Assembly (NCBI GenBank): GCA_963813415.1
Contig: CAWEYW010000009.1
Location: 558,001 to 622,000 of the forward strand
DNA from: CAIWHR01 sp963813415
GTDB lineage: Bacteria; Pseudomonadota; Gammaproteobacteria; Burkholderiales; Casimicrobiaceae
DNA length: 64,000 nucleotides
Direction: 5' to 3'
Shown: one piece after another, positions 53,173 to 61,930 of the stretch
Layout: each line of letters opens with the position of its first letter
Numbering within the stretch: position 1 is the first letter of the stretch
Notes under the pieces: model-generated
Told to the model about the DNA's origin: nothing
Seen by the model: the letters and a program-made list of their open reading frames with translations, nothing else
Databases searched by the model: none
Position numbers and translations under genes: made by a program

Positions 53173-54096
53173 TCAGGACCGCTCGCCGGCGAAGAATGCG
53201 CGCGCCCGCTCGACGTCGCGGCCGATCTGCTGGCGCAGCGTGTCGAGATCCGGATAGCGAACCTCGTCGCGCAGCTTGTGCATGAAATCGACGGCGATGC
53301 GCCGGCCGTAGATCGCCTCGTGAAAATCGAAGATGTAGACCTCGAGCAGCGGCGTTGCCTCCGCGTCGACGGTTGGCCGGACGCCGAGGCTGGCGGCCCC
53401 CAGGCGCGGCGCGCCGCCGAGGCCGTGTACCCGCACGGCGAAGATGCCCGACAGCGGCGGTGCATGCCGCAGGGGCAGGTTCGCGGTCGGAAACCCGAGG
53501 CTGCGTCCGAGCTTCGCACCATGCGCGACGCGCCCGGCAATGCGATACGGCCGGCCGAGCAGCGCACTGGCGTGCTCCATGTCGCCGTCGGCAAGTGCTG
53601 CGCGGACGGCGGTCGATGACGCGCGCTCGCCCGCAACGGCGACGGTGCGCATGGCTTCGACGCTGAACGTGCGCGCCGCGGCGCGCAACGTGGCGAGGGT
53701 ACCGGCGCGGGCCTTGCCGAACCGGAAGTCCTCGCCGACCAGCAGCCAGCGCACGCCGAGGCGCTCGACCAGCACGTGCTCGATGAACTGCTCCGGCGCG
53801 AGGCCCGCCATGGCCGCGCCAAAGCGCGCGACGTAGATGCGGGCGATGTCGTGCGCCGCGAACGCCTCCAGCTTGGCCCGCAGCGACGACAGTCGTGGCG
53901 GCGCGGATGCCGGCGCGAAGAACTCGCGCGGATGCGGGTCGAACGTCATCACCGCCGCCGGTAGGCCGAGATCATCGGCCGCCTCGGTGAGGCGGGCGAG
54001 CATCGCCTGATGCCCGCGATGCACCCCATCGAAGTTGCCGATGGTCAGAGCGATCGGGGTGTCGGCTGCGGCGGGAAGATCGCGGAAAATCCGCAC
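53173..54096 (-). CDS. ribF: Bifunctional riboflavin kinase/FAD synthetase RibF
   Basis: A 307-residue enzyme making FMN and FAD. The N-terminal adenylyltransferase domain has GNFDGVHRGHQAML (about residues 20-33) and STAVRAALADGD (about 160-170). The C-terminal kinase domain has KLGRSLGFPTANLPL and the ATP-proximal DFHEAIYGRRIAVDF segment. It is first in the ribF-ileS-lspA-ispH run. The upstream 172 bases to the DUF1330 gene should hold the shared promoter; no clear -35/-10 pair is evident. Confidence 0.95.
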   Translation of the reverse strand: MRIFRDLPAAADTPIALTIGNFDGVHRGHQAMLARLTEAADDLGLPAAVMTFDPHPREFFAPASAPPRLSSLRAKLEAFAAHDIARIYVARFGAAMAGLAPEQFIEHVLVERLGVRWLLVGEDFRFGKARAGTLATLRAAARTFSVEAMRTVAVAGERASSTAVRAALADGDMEHASALLGRPYRIAGRVAHGAKLGRSLGFPTANLPLRHAPPLSGIFAVRVHGLGGAPRLGAASLGVRPTVDAEATPLLEVYIFDFHEAIYGRRIAVDFMHKLRDEVRYPDLDTLRQQIGRDVERARAFFAGERS

Positions 54097-54268
54097 GATG
54101 AGTCCGGTCTTGAAGCGGAGGCAGGAAAACCGCGTATTTTAGCCCATCGCACCCTGCCTGGCCCGGGAATCGCCACCGACCTTCCGGGCGCAGCAACGCC
54201 GCGCGAACACTGCCATGACTGGCGTTCCGCGCTACGCTGCGCGTTTTGCATCGACACCAGGAGGCACG

Positions 54269-54562
54269 ATGGCCGCGTACGTGATTGTCGAGATCGAGGT
54301 GACGGAGGCGACGCGCTACGAGGACTACAAGCGGCTCGCGCCGGCGGCGATCGCGCAGTACGGTGGACGTTATCTCGTGCGTGGCGGGGCGACGGAGACG
54401 CTCGAGGGCGCATGGTCGCCGCAGCGCATCGTGGTGCTGGAGTTTCCCGACATGGCGGCCGTGCGGCGCTTCTATGACTCGCCCGAGTACCGGCAGGCGC
54501 GCGCGGTGCGCTCCGGCGCGGCCACGATGAAGATGATCGCGGTGCCCGGCATGGCGCCGTGA
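54269..54562 (+). CDS. DUF1330 family small protein
   Basis: A 97-residue ferredoxin-like alpha-beta protein. AAYVIVEIEVTEATRYEDYKRLAPAAIAQYGGRYLVRGG and VVLEFPDMAAVRRFYDSPEYR are the standard DUF1330 segments. The function of the family is unknown; members resemble dimeric alpha/beta-barrel monooxygenase folds. AGGAGG at 54259-54264 selects the ATG at 54269. It converges with the cysteine-containing gene at 54581. Confidence 0.9.
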   Translation: MAAYVIVEIEVTEATRYEDYKRLAPAAIAQYGGRYLVRGGATETLEGAWSPQRIVVLEFPDMAAVRRFYDSPEYRQARAVRSGAATMKMIAVPGMAP

Positions 54563-54580
54563 CCGCGGGGCGGCCGCGCC

Positions 54581-54952
54581 TCAGTTGCCGGCCGTACCCG
54601 GCGTCGGCTTGAAGCCGGCGGCGATGGCCGCGGCGCCGCCCTGCACGGGCAGCACGCGCGGAGCGGGCACCGGTGCCGCTTGGCGGGCGGCGGCCACCAC
54701 CTGCGTTGCGGTGACGGATTGGACGATGGTCCCGGTCGTGCCGTGCGCGTTGTGCCGGCGCTCGGCTTGCCATTGTCCACACCAGTCATCGTCGCGCACC
54801 GTGGGCCAGACCCCCTCGATCGCGTGCATCTTGGCGTTCACGGGGTTGAGGTGCGGCGCGTCGCGCCGGCACAGTCCCCACTGCAGACCGCGTGCATCGT
54901 TCGCACGCGCACTCTTGCGATCGTAGAAATGGCAGCTGACGCACTGGCTCAC
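54581..54952 (-). CDS. Small cysteine-containing protein of unknown function
   Basis: A 123-residue protein, GTG start. The first 60 residues contain four cysteines: CVSCHFYD near the start, GLCRRDAPHLNP, and DDDWCGQW about 30 residues later. The spacing suggests a small metal site, zinc or iron-sulfur. The C-terminal half is Ala/Pro-rich and likely disordered. I do not know the family. No operon partner is close. Confidence 0.6.
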   Translation of the reverse strand: MSQCVSCHFYDRKSARANDARGLQWGLCRRDAPHLNPVNAKMHAIEGVWPTVRDDDWCGQWQAERRHNAHGTTGTIVQSVTATQVVAAARQAAPVPAPRVLPVQGGAAAIAAGFKPTPGTAGN

Positions 54953-55305
54953 GAAGAAGACTCCTGCAGGCCGCGGGGGGCGCGGCGGGTGGTAGATGCG
55001 GGTTGTGGCGATCGAGCGAGGTGCGCGATCAATGCGTGACCGGCGGCGGTCGCTCGGTCGCAGGACGTTGCGCCGGGCGGGCGCCCAGTACCGGGCGCGC
55101 GTGTGCGCGAGCCCGTCGATGCGACGCCAGCGGATGCTGCAGAACGCGTGCGGCAGAGCGGGTTCGACGGCGTGCCAGCGCCGGTGCGGAACGGTCGATC
55201 ACGTTGGTCCTCCGACGGCAGGCCACCTTCGGGCGGAATAAAAAGACGGTCGCCGACCGCATCGCTGTTTGCAGTTGATAACCCGGCGACCGCGGAGTGC
55301 CGTGG
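54953..55305. other. Intergenic region with terminator of the J-domain-like gene
   Basis: A 353-base gap. On the right side it carries the intrinsic terminator at 55237-55260. The rest is GC-rich; its open frames are arginine-rich and short. The promoter of the cysteine-protein gene must lie here, but I see no good match. Confidence 0.45.
55237..55260 (-). terminator. Rho-independent terminator after the J-domain-like gene
   Basis: On the minus strand a stem CGGTC/GACCG with a GGC loop is followed by TCTTTTTATT. It lies about 46 bases after the stop at 55306. The stem is only five pairs but the uridine-rich tail is good. Confidence 0.72.
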
Positions 55306-55632
55306 TCAGGCGGCCAAAACACTGACGAGCGGCGCTGCGCTTTCCTGCAGCTGGCGTGACGGCCGCACCGCCTCGCGATCGAGCGCGGCCTTGAGCTCCG
55401 CATCGGCCATGGCGGCTTCCTGCGCGAGTCGCGCATCGTAGGCGCTGCGGGCCGCGGGATCGGAGAGCGTTTCGTGCGCCGCGTGGATGAGACGCACCAT
55501 GCCCGACAGGTCCTGCCCGGCGTCGGTGGTGCCGTAACCGAAGCGCTCCAGCAACTTCGTGTACGCGGCATCGATGCGTGATGGACTCGCGCCGGGCGCC
55601 AGGTCAAGCCAGTCGTAATGCGTGTAGTCCAC
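55306..55632 (-). CDS. Degenerate J-domain-like protein lacking HPD
   Basis: A 108-residue protein. DYTHYDWLDLAPGASPSRIDAAYTKLLERFGYG followed by MVRLIHAAHETLSDPAARSAYDARL has the DnaJ helix layout (Y-x-x-L-x-x, A-Y-xx-L, AY-x-x-L-S-D-xx-R-xx-YD). The HPD tripeptide that activates Hsp70 is absent, with FGYGTTDAGQD in its place. It is probably a scaffold or adaptor rather than a co-chaperone. The GTG at 55632, with GGAGAGA just upstream, is preferred over an ATG at 55716. A terminator follows. Confidence 0.7.
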   Translation of the reverse strand: MDYTHYDWLDLAPGASPSRIDAAYTKLLERFGYGTTDAGQDLSGMVRLIHAAHETLSDPAARSAYDARLAQEAAMADAELKAALDREAVRPSRQLQESAAPLVSVLAA

Positions 55633-55825
55633 CAGAATCTCTCCTCGTCGGGAGCGGCGCGAGACCGCCTTCACCGATGAAAAAGCAGCAAGCGTGCCAA
55701 GCATCCTGCGCGTCATGGATCACCTGCAGGAATGCATTGTTTCGGAGAGGGAATCCCGCACGCGCAAGCGGGCATCGCGCACCCGCGATGCAGCGCCGCG
55801 CATGGCCGCGTGGCGTCAGTCGCGG

Positions 55826-56683
55826 TCAGATCATGGCGAGCGAGGTGGGCTTGTGCGGCGGTGGAAACGCTGCGTCGAGCGCCGCCAGCGTCACCTTGTT
55901 CAGTTCAAGATTCGCGGCGGCGCGATTGGCTTCGAGATGCGTGTCATCCGTCGATTGCGGAATCGCGATCATGTCGCCTTGGCGCACGAGCCAGGCCAGG
56001 GCGAGGGTCGCCGGCGTCACGCCGAGCCCCTTGGCGATCGCCCGCAGCTTGCGGTGGCGCAACAGCGAACCCTGGCCGAGCGGCGAGTACGCCATGACGG
56101 GGATGCCGCGTGCACGTAACCACGGCAGCAGCGACCATTCGATGCCGCGTTGCTCGAGGTGATAGAGGACCTGGTTGGTGGCGCAGGTGTCGCCGCCCGC
56201 GATCGCGAACAGCTCTTCCATGTCCGGAGTATCGAAGTTCGACACACCCCAATGCCGGATCTTGCCGTCGCGCTTGAGCTCGTCGAATGCAGCGACCGTC
56301 TCGGCGAGCGGCACGCTGCCTCGCCAGTGCAGCAGGTAGAGATCCAGGTGCCCGGTGCCGAGGCGGCGCAGGCTGCGTTCGCACGCGGCGACCGCCTGTC
56401 TGCGGCCCGCGTTGTGCGGGTACACTTTGCTCACCACGAAGACCTCGTCCCGCCGGCCGGCGATCGCGCGGGCGACGACCTCCTCGGCGCCGCCGTCGCC
56501 GTACATCTCGGCGGTATCCACGAGACGCATGCCGAGATCGAGGCCGAACGTCAGCGCCTGCACCTCGCGCGCGGCCTCCTGCTTGCGCTCGCCCATGTGC
56601 CATGTGCCAAGGCCGAGCGCGGGCACCCGCGTGCCGTCCGGCAGCGATACCTCCGGGACGCTCCGGTGCACCTCTTCAGCCAT
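55826..56683 (-). CDS. Aldo/keto reductase
   Basis: A 285-residue TIM-barrel NADPH-dependent reductase. The tetrad is visible: Asp and Tyr in DTAEMYG (about residues 52-58), Lys in VVSKVYP (about 79), and His in LLHWRG (about 111). NADP-binding IPQSTDDTHLEAN lies near the C-terminus. It reduces aldehydes or ketones; the substrate is not predictable. The ATG at 56683 was chosen over a GTG at 56698. It diverges from the molybdopterin enzyme gene by 108 bases. Confidence 0.92.
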   Translation of the reverse strand: MAEEVHRSVPEVSLPDGTRVPALGLGTWHMGERKQEAAREVQALTFGLDLGMRLVDTAEMYGDGGAEEVVARAIAGRRDEVFVVSKVYPHNAGRRQAVAACERSLRRLGTGHLDLYLLHWRGSVPLAETVAAFDELKRDGKIRHWGVSNFDTPDMEELFAIAGGDTCATNQVLYHLEQRGIEWSLLPWLRARGIPVMAYSPLGQGSLLRHRKLRAIAKGLGVTPATLALAWLVRQGDMIAIPQSTDDTHLEANRAAANLELNKVTLAALDAAFPPPHKPTSLAMI

Positions 56684-56791
56684 CCGCGCAGGATACACGC
56701 GCCATGACGGGCACTGCGCTGACGCGCGCCGCTTCCGGAGCCGCGATGGAACGCGCAGTACAATCGATTTTCAGCGCCCATCCGCCGCCCC

Positions 56792-58921
56792 ATGCCCCTC
56801 GATCCGGCTTCCCTCGCTCCCGCCGAAACCACCGCCTCGCGTCGTGTCGTGCATGCCGCATGCCCGCACGATTGTCCGGACACTTGCGCGATGCTCGTGA
56901 CCGTCGAGAACGGTCGCGCGATCGAGATCCGCGGCGATCCTTCGCATCCACCCACGCAGGGCGTGCTGTGCACGAAGGTCGCGCGCTACCTCGACCGGAC
57001 GTATTCCGACGCGCGCGTGCTGCATCCGATGCGCCGGATCGGACGCAAGGGTGAAGGTCGCTTCGAGCGCATCAGCTGGGACGAGGCACTCGACACCATC
57101 GCGCAGCGCTTCACGGCAATTGCCGCGTCGTCCGACGGGCCGCAGGCAATCGTTCCCTACAGTTATGCGGGCACGATGGGTCTGCTGCAATACGGATCGC
57201 TCGACCGCCGCTTCTTCCATCGCCTGGGCGCTTCGCTGCTCGAGCGCAACATTTGCTCGGCGGCAGGCAAGGCCGGCTGGGCGGCGACGATCGGCGCCTC
57301 GGTGGGCATGGACGTCGAGCGCTTCGCGGAAAGCCGGCTGATCCTCATCTGGGGCAGCAACCCGGTCGCGTCCAGCCTGCATTTCTGGACCCGGGCGCAG
57401 GAAGCGAAGCGCCGCGGCGCCACGCTGGTCGCCATCGACCCGTATCGCAGCGCGACGGCGGAGAAGTGCCAGCAGCACATTGCGCTCCTGCCCGGCACCG
57501 ATGCGGCACTCGCGCTCGGCATGATGCACGTGCTGATCGCCGATGGCCTGGTCGATCGGGACTTCGTCGACTACCGCACGGTCGGATTCAAGGCCCTCGA
57601 GTCGCGCGTCGCAGACTATCCGCCGGAGCGGGTCGCGCGGCTGTGCGGAGTGGCCGCGCAACAGGTGATCGACCTGGCACATGCGTACGGCACGACGCGA
57701 CCGGCGGCAATTCGCGTGAACTACGGCCTGCAGCGCCATGCCGGCGGCGGCAATGCGGTGCGCGCGATCGCGTGCCTGCCGGCATTGGTCGGCGCCTGGC
57801 GGCATCCGGCTGGCGGCGCGCTGCTCTCTTCATCGGGAACCTATCCGACGGACAGCAACGCCCTCGAGCGTCCCGATCTCATCCGCGGCACGCCACGCAC
57901 GATCAACATGAGCACCATCGGCGATGCCTTGCTCGAGGAACGCAATCCGCCGATTCGCGCGATCTACGTCTACAACTCCAATCCGGTGGCAGTGGCGCCC
58001 GAGTCGGCGAGGGTCGCCGCGGGCTTCGCACGCGAGGATCTTTTCTGCGTGGTGCACGAGATCTTCCGTACCGACACGGCGGACTACGCCGACATCCTGC
58101 TGCCCGCGACGACGCAGCTCGAGCAGACGGACGTGCACACGTCCTACGGTCATCTGTACGTCCAGGCGAACAACCCGGCGATCGAGCCGCTCGGCGAAGC
58201 GAAGCCGAATACCGAAGTGTTCCGTCTGCTCGCCGCACGCATGGGTTTCGACGACACGTGCCTGTACGACTCCGACGATAAACTGGCGCAGCAGGCATTT
58301 CGCGCCACGCATCCGCACGCGGCGGGACTCGACTGGGCGAAGCTCAAGGAGGACGGCTGGCAGCGCCTCGCCGTGCCGGAGCAATACGCGCCTTTTGCCG
58401 AGGGAGAGTTTCCCACCCCATCGGGCAAATGCGAGTTCTATTCGGCGGGCCTGGCAGCGCAAGGCCACGATCCGCTGCCGACCTTCGTGCCGCCGCGCGA
58501 GTCGGTGGTGAGCAATCCCGCATTGGCCGCCCGCTTCCCGCTGGCGTTCATCTCGCCGCCGGCGCGCAACTTCCTCAACTCGTCGTTCGCCAACCTGCCG
58601 GAATTCCTCGCCGAGCAGCAGAAGCCATGGCTCGACATCCACATCACGGACGCCGCGGCGCGCGGCATCGCGTCCGGCAATCTCGTGCGCATCCACAATG
58701 ACCGTGGCAGCTTCACGGCGACCGCCCGGGTGGGTGAGCGCGCGCGACCCGGCGTGGTCGTCTGTCCGTCGATCTGGTGGAAGAAGCTCGCGCCCGACGG
58801 TTGCAACGCGAATGCCGTCACCAGCCAGGCGGTCACCGACTTCGGCCGTGCTGCAACGTTCTACGATTGCCTGGTCGAAGTCACGAGGGCGGATACGTCC
58901 GAGGGTCGGGCTTCAGCCTGA
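56792..58921 (+). CDS. Molybdopterin oxidoreductase with 4Fe-4S site
   Basis: A 709-residue enzyme of the formate dehydrogenase/DMSO reductase superfamily. The N-terminal cluster site has CPHDCPDTC and GVLCTK (about residues 24-60). The cofactor-binding domains run through ICSAAGKAGWAATIG, IWGSNPVASSLH and a C-terminal VRIHNDRGSFTATARV module. There is no twin-arginine signal, so it is cytoplasmic. Ser or Cys ligation of Mo and the substrate are uncertain; the family includes thiosulfate- and formate-type enzymes. A TACAAT hexamer at 56758-56763 could be its -10 element. Confidence 0.9.
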   Translation: MPLDPASLAPAETTASRRVVHAACPHDCPDTCAMLVTVENGRAIEIRGDPSHPPTQGVLCTKVARYLDRTYSDARVLHPMRRIGRKGEGRFERISWDEALDTIAQRFTAIAASSDGPQAIVPYSYAGTMGLLQYGSLDRRFFHRLGASLLERNICSAAGKAGWAATIGASVGMDVERFAESRLILIWGSNPVASSLHFWTRAQEAKRRGATLVAIDPYRSATAEKCQQHIALLPGTDAALALGMMHVLIADGLVDRDFVDYRTVGFKALESRVADYPPERVARLCGVAAQQVIDLAHAYGTTRPAAIRVNYGLQRHAGGGNAVRAIACLPALVGAWRHPAGGALLSSSGTYPTDSNALERPDLIRGTPRTINMSTIGDALLEERNPPIRAIYVYNSNPVAVAPESARVAAGFAREDLFCVVHEIFRTDTADYADILLPATTQLEQTDVHTSYGHLYVQANNPAIEPLGEAKPNTEVFRLLAARMGFDDTCLYDSDDKLAQQAFRATHPHAAGLDWAKLKEDGWQRLAVPEQYAPFAEGEFPTPSGKCEFYSAGLAAQGHDPLPTFVPPRESVVSNPALAARFPLAFISPPARNFLNSSFANLPEFLAEQQKPWLDIHITDAAARGIASGNLVRIHNDRGSFTATARVGERARPGVVVCPSIWWKKLAPDGCNANAVTSQAVTDFGRAATFYDCLVEVTRADTSEGRASA

Positions 58922-58977
58922 CAACGCGAGCCGCAAGCCGCGCGTGGGAACGCGCACGCTGTGCGCCTTGGACGCAC

Positions 58978-59553
58978 TCACAACTTCCGCACCAATCCGA
59001 CCATCACCCCGAAGATCTCCAGCGCGCCCTCCGGCCGGATGATCGGATATGCCTTGTTCTCCGGGCAAAGGATGAACCGTCCGCGCTCGAGGTCGAGCCG
59101 CTTGAGCGTGAACTGCCCGTCCACGATCGCCACCACGATGTCGCCGCGCTTGGCGGACGCGGATTTCTGCACCACGACCAGGTCGCCCTCGAGGATGCCC
59201 GCGTCGATCATGGAGTCGCCGCGGACGCGGATGAGCACCGTTTCCGACGGCCGATCGATGAGGTAATCGTCGATGGTCAGCGCATCGCCCTGGCCGTCAT
59301 CGACCGGGCTGGGCATGCCGGCCTGCACCGGTGACTCCGCCAGCGGCCGCTCGAAAAATCTCCTCGTCGGCGCGAGCCGCCGATCAGGCGTCGTGTCGAG
59401 ATAGCCCGCCAGCTTCAGCCGCGCCACCATCGCGGCCACCGACGACTTCGACTTCAGCCCGAGCAGTTGCCCGATGGACGAGTACGAGGGCAGCGCCCGA
59501 TGGCGCGCGTAATAATCCTGCAGCAGCGCGAGATAAGAACGATCGTTCGACAT
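58978..59553 (-). CDS. lexA: LexA-family SOS repressor, short form
   Basis: A 191-residue repressor/protease. The N-terminal winged helix (residues 5-55) has LPSYSSIGQLLGLKSKSSVAAMVARLKLAGYL. The self-cleavage bond is A78-G79 in VQAGM, and the S24 catalytic pair is Ser114 (GDSMIDAGI) and Lys151 (TLKRL). This is shorter than the E. coli protein (202 residues), with different recognition-helix residues. RecA-stimulated self-cleavage would induce its regulon. Two GAAC-N4-GTTC palindromes overlap its start and promoter region. It diverges from a DNA-repair-like nuclease gene. Confidence 0.9.
   Translation of the reverse strand: MSNDRSYLALLQDYYARHRALPSYSSIGQLLGLKSKSSVAAMVARLKLAGYLDTTPDRRLAPTRRFFERPLAESPVQAGMPSPVDDGQGDALTIDDYLIDRPSETVLIRVRGDSMIDAGILEGDLVVVQKSASAKRGDIVVAIVDGQFTLKRLDLERGRFILCPENKAYPIIRPEGALEIFGVMVGLVRKL
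59537..59548. promoter_or_regulatory. LexA-type operator 1, inside codons 2-6 of lexA
   Basis: A perfect 12-base palindrome, GAACGATCGTTC, is embedded in the lexA coding start. It fits the GAAC-N4-GTTC operator described for Bacillus and mycobacterial LexA rather than the E. coli CTG-N10-CAG type. Confidence 0.75.
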
Positions 59554-59567
59554 GGCGCTACAATAGC

Positions 59568-59579
59568 GAACGACCGTTC
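59568..59579. promoter_or_regulatory. LexA-type operator 2, upstream of lexA
   Basis: GAACGACCGTTC, differing from operator 1 at one central base, starts 31 bases from it, about three helical turns. It lies between lexA and the nuclease gene and could control both. Confidence 0.75.
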
Positions 59580-59666
59580 TGCGGTCAAGCGCCCGGCGGC
59601 GTCGCCCGCGGGGCCCGGCCGGGGAACAGGATCCGGCGCGCTTCACCCACACCCGGGACTCGACCC

Positions 59667-61103
59667 GTGCGTCTTTTCGCGCCAGTGCTGGCCTTCGTCG
59701 ATCTGGAAACCACAGGCATGGGAGCAGCCACCGAGGCGATCACCGAGGTGGGGATCGTGCGCGTCGCGGCCGATCCGGCCGGCGTCGCCCCGCCGCAGGT
59801 GACGGAATGGAGCAGCCTGGTGAGCCCCGGGGTGCCGATCCCGCCGGAGATCGAGGCCCTGACCGGCATCACCAATGCCATGGTGCGGCACGCGCCTCCC
59901 TTCGCGGCAGTGGCCAACGTGGTGAGCGAGATGCTCGCCGACGCCGTGTTCGTCGCGCACAACGCCCGCTTCGACTATGGCTTCCTCAAGCACGCGTTCG
60001 CCCGCCTGGAGCGGCGCTTCACCGCCCGCGTGCTGTGCACGGTCAAGCTGTCGCGCCGGCTGTTCCCGGGGGCCGCGCGCCACGGCCTCGACGCGGTGCT
60101 CGAGCGGCACGCGCTGCAGTGCCCCGACCGGCATCGAGCGCTGGGCGATGCCCGCGCGTTGTGGGCGTTCGTGCAGGCGCTCTACCGCGACCTCGATCCG
60201 GACGTCATCGAAGCGACGGCGCGGCGCATCCTGCGCACGCCGAGCCTGCCGGCGCACCTTTCACCCGACGCGCTCGACGCGCTGCCCGAGAGCCCCGGCG
60301 TGTATCTGTTCTACGGCGACAACGCGCTGCCGCTGTACATCGGCAAGAGCCGCAACCTGCGCGAGCGTGTCACCGCACATTTCTCGTCGGATTACCGTTC
60401 CGCAACGGATCAGCGTCTCGCCGCCGAGATAAGGCGGATCGAATTCGAGGAAACCGCCGGCGAAGTCGGCGCCTTGCTGCGCGAGGCGGTGCTGGTCAAG
60501 ACCCTGTTTCCCGCGCACAACCGCGCTCTGCGGCGCAAGGCCGAATCGGGCGTGCTGGAAATCCCCGCCGACGGCGCGGCGCCGCGCTTCACGCCGGCGG
60601 CGGCCGTGGCGGCGGCGGAACTCGCTGGTCACTACGGGCCGTTTTCGTCGCGGCGGCAGGCGCGTGAGGTGCTGCGAAACGCCGCTCACGCGCACCGGCT
60701 GTGCTGGACCGCCCTCGGCCTCGAACGACGCGTCGGTCCCTGCTTCGCGCGGCAGGTGCAGCGCTGCGCGGGTGCTTGCGTGGGCACGGAATCGCCGACG
60801 GCACATCACACGCGCCTGCAGGCCGCGCTGCAACCAATGCAGATTCCCCGCTGGCCATTCCCCGGACCGGCCATCCTGCAGGAGCGCGCAGAGCTCGGGA
60901 CGCGCGTCGATGCGCATGTGGTGCGCGACTGGTGCTGGCTCGGGACGGCACACGACGACGCGGAGCTCGCCGCGCTGCTGGAGGCACCGCCGCGTCCCGT
61001 ATTCGATGCCGACATCGCCCGTACGCTGATGCACGCCATCAGGCGGAAGAAGGTTCCGGTGCTGCCGGTTCCTGCAGCTCCGCAGGCCTGGGATGACGCC
61101 TGA
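59667..61103 (+). CDS. DnaQ-type exonuclease fused to a Cho/UvrC-like GIY-YIG nuclease
   Basis: A 478-residue fusion. Residues 1-190 are a DEDDh 3'-5' exonuclease: D12 and E14 in FVDLETTG, HNARFD at 98-103, and H156 with D161 near its end. Residues 205-290 are a GIY-YIG nuclease with GVYLFYG at 211-217 and YIGKSRNLRERV at 224-235, as in UvrC N-termini. Cysteines 346, 359, 367 and 371 (C-x12-C-x7-C-x3-C) resemble the UvrC iron-sulfur ligands. It probably incises and trims damaged DNA. The GTG at 59667 was chosen because FVDLETTG then falls at residue 10. LexA-type operators lie upstream. Confidence 0.87.
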   Translation: MRLFAPVLAFVDLETTGMGAATEAITEVGIVRVAADPAGVAPPQVTEWSSLVSPGVPIPPEIEALTGITNAMVRHAPPFAAVANVVSEMLADAVFVAHNARFDYGFLKHAFARLERRFTARVLCTVKLSRRLFPGAARHGLDAVLERHALQCPDRHRALGDARALWAFVQALYRDLDPDVIEATARRILRTPSLPAHLSPDALDALPESPGVYLFYGDNALPLYIGKSRNLRERVTAHFSSDYRSATDQRLAAEIRRIEFEETAGEVGALLREAVLVKTLFPAHNRALRRKAESGVLEIPADGAAPRFTPAAAVAAAELAGHYGPFSSRRQAREVLRNAAHAHRLCWTALGLERRVGPCFARQVQRCAGACVGTESPTAHHTRLQAALQPMQIPRWPFPGPAILQERAELGTRVDAHVVRDWCWLGTAHDDAELAALLEAPPRPVFDADIARTLMHAIRRKKVPVLPVPAAPQAWDDA

Positions 61104-61135
61104 CAGTGGCCCGACGCGCCGCGCGAGCGGTGCCT

Positions 61136-61921
61136 TTACTGCAGCAACGGGCTTCCCGCCTCGGCAAGGTCGGCGCCGGCAATACTGGCTTGGCCGGCGA
61201 GCAGCGCAATGTACTGTCGCAATGCCTGTGCTTCCACTTGCAGGGTGAGGTAGTGCGCGATGTCCTGCGCGACCGCTTCGAACGGCACGGCTGCGCCGGG
61301 TATGCGCCTCGCCACGTCGACGATGTGAAACCCGTGGCGCGTTGCGACGAGCTCCGGCAGGATGCCCGTGGCTGTGGTTCCGAAGATTGCGCGCTCGAAT
61401 TCGGGAACCATCGTGCCACGGCCGAACTGGCCGAGGCTGCCGTCCTGTGCGCCCGACGGGCAGTTCGACTGCGTGCGCGCGACGTCGGCGAAGGTGTCGG
61501 GTGCTTTGCGCAGCGCGGCAAGCACGGCCTGCGCGTGCTGCCGCAAAGCCATCACCGGAACCGCCGGAGTGACCGCGAAAAGGATGTGGCGTACCTCCAC
61601 GAGCTCCCCGGACGTGAATCGGGTCGGATGCATGGCGTGGAACCGGCGGCACTCGGCTTCGGTCGGTCGGGGCGTTCGAACCTCCGCGTCGAGCACGGCT
61701 GCAATCACGCCGTCTTCCTCCGCGCGCGACGCAAACGTCACCTCCGCGCGGGAGCGGCCTTCGGCAAGCATGCCGAGCTCCCCGGCACGCTGAAGCAGCA
61801 GCTCGCGCACGGCCAGGGAGCGCCGCGCGGCAGCCTCGGGGTCGGGTGCATCGCCGTACAGCGCAGCTTCACGCGTGATCGCGTCCTGGTCGATCAGCCG
61901 GTCATTGATCTGCAGTGACAT
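61136..61921 (-). CDS. PpiC-type peptidyl-prolyl isomerase linked to nar genes
   Basis: A 261-residue protein. The N-terminal 100 residues are helical, like the SurA/NifM chaperone domain. The parvulin domain follows: VEVRHILFAVTPA, CPSGAQDGSLGQFGRGTMVPEFERAIF and VATRHGFHIVDVARR. It has no signal peptide, so it should act in the cytoplasm, perhaps on nitrate reductase maturation, as such genes often follow narI. That link is inferred from position: the narI stop is nine bases away. Confidence 0.88.
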   Translation of the reverse strand: MSLQINDRLIDQDAITREAALYGDAPDPEAAARRSLAVRELLLQRAGELGMLAEGRSRAEVTFASRAEEDGVIAAVLDAEVRTPRPTEAECRRFHAMHPTRFTSGELVEVRHILFAVTPAVPVMALRQHAQAVLAALRKAPDTFADVARTQSNCPSGAQDGSLGQFGRGTMVPEFERAIFGTTATGILPELVATRHGFHIVDVARRIPGAAVPFEAVAQDIAHYLTLQVEAQALRQYIALLAGQASIAGADLAEAGSPLLQ

Positions 61922-61930
61922 GGCGGGTTC

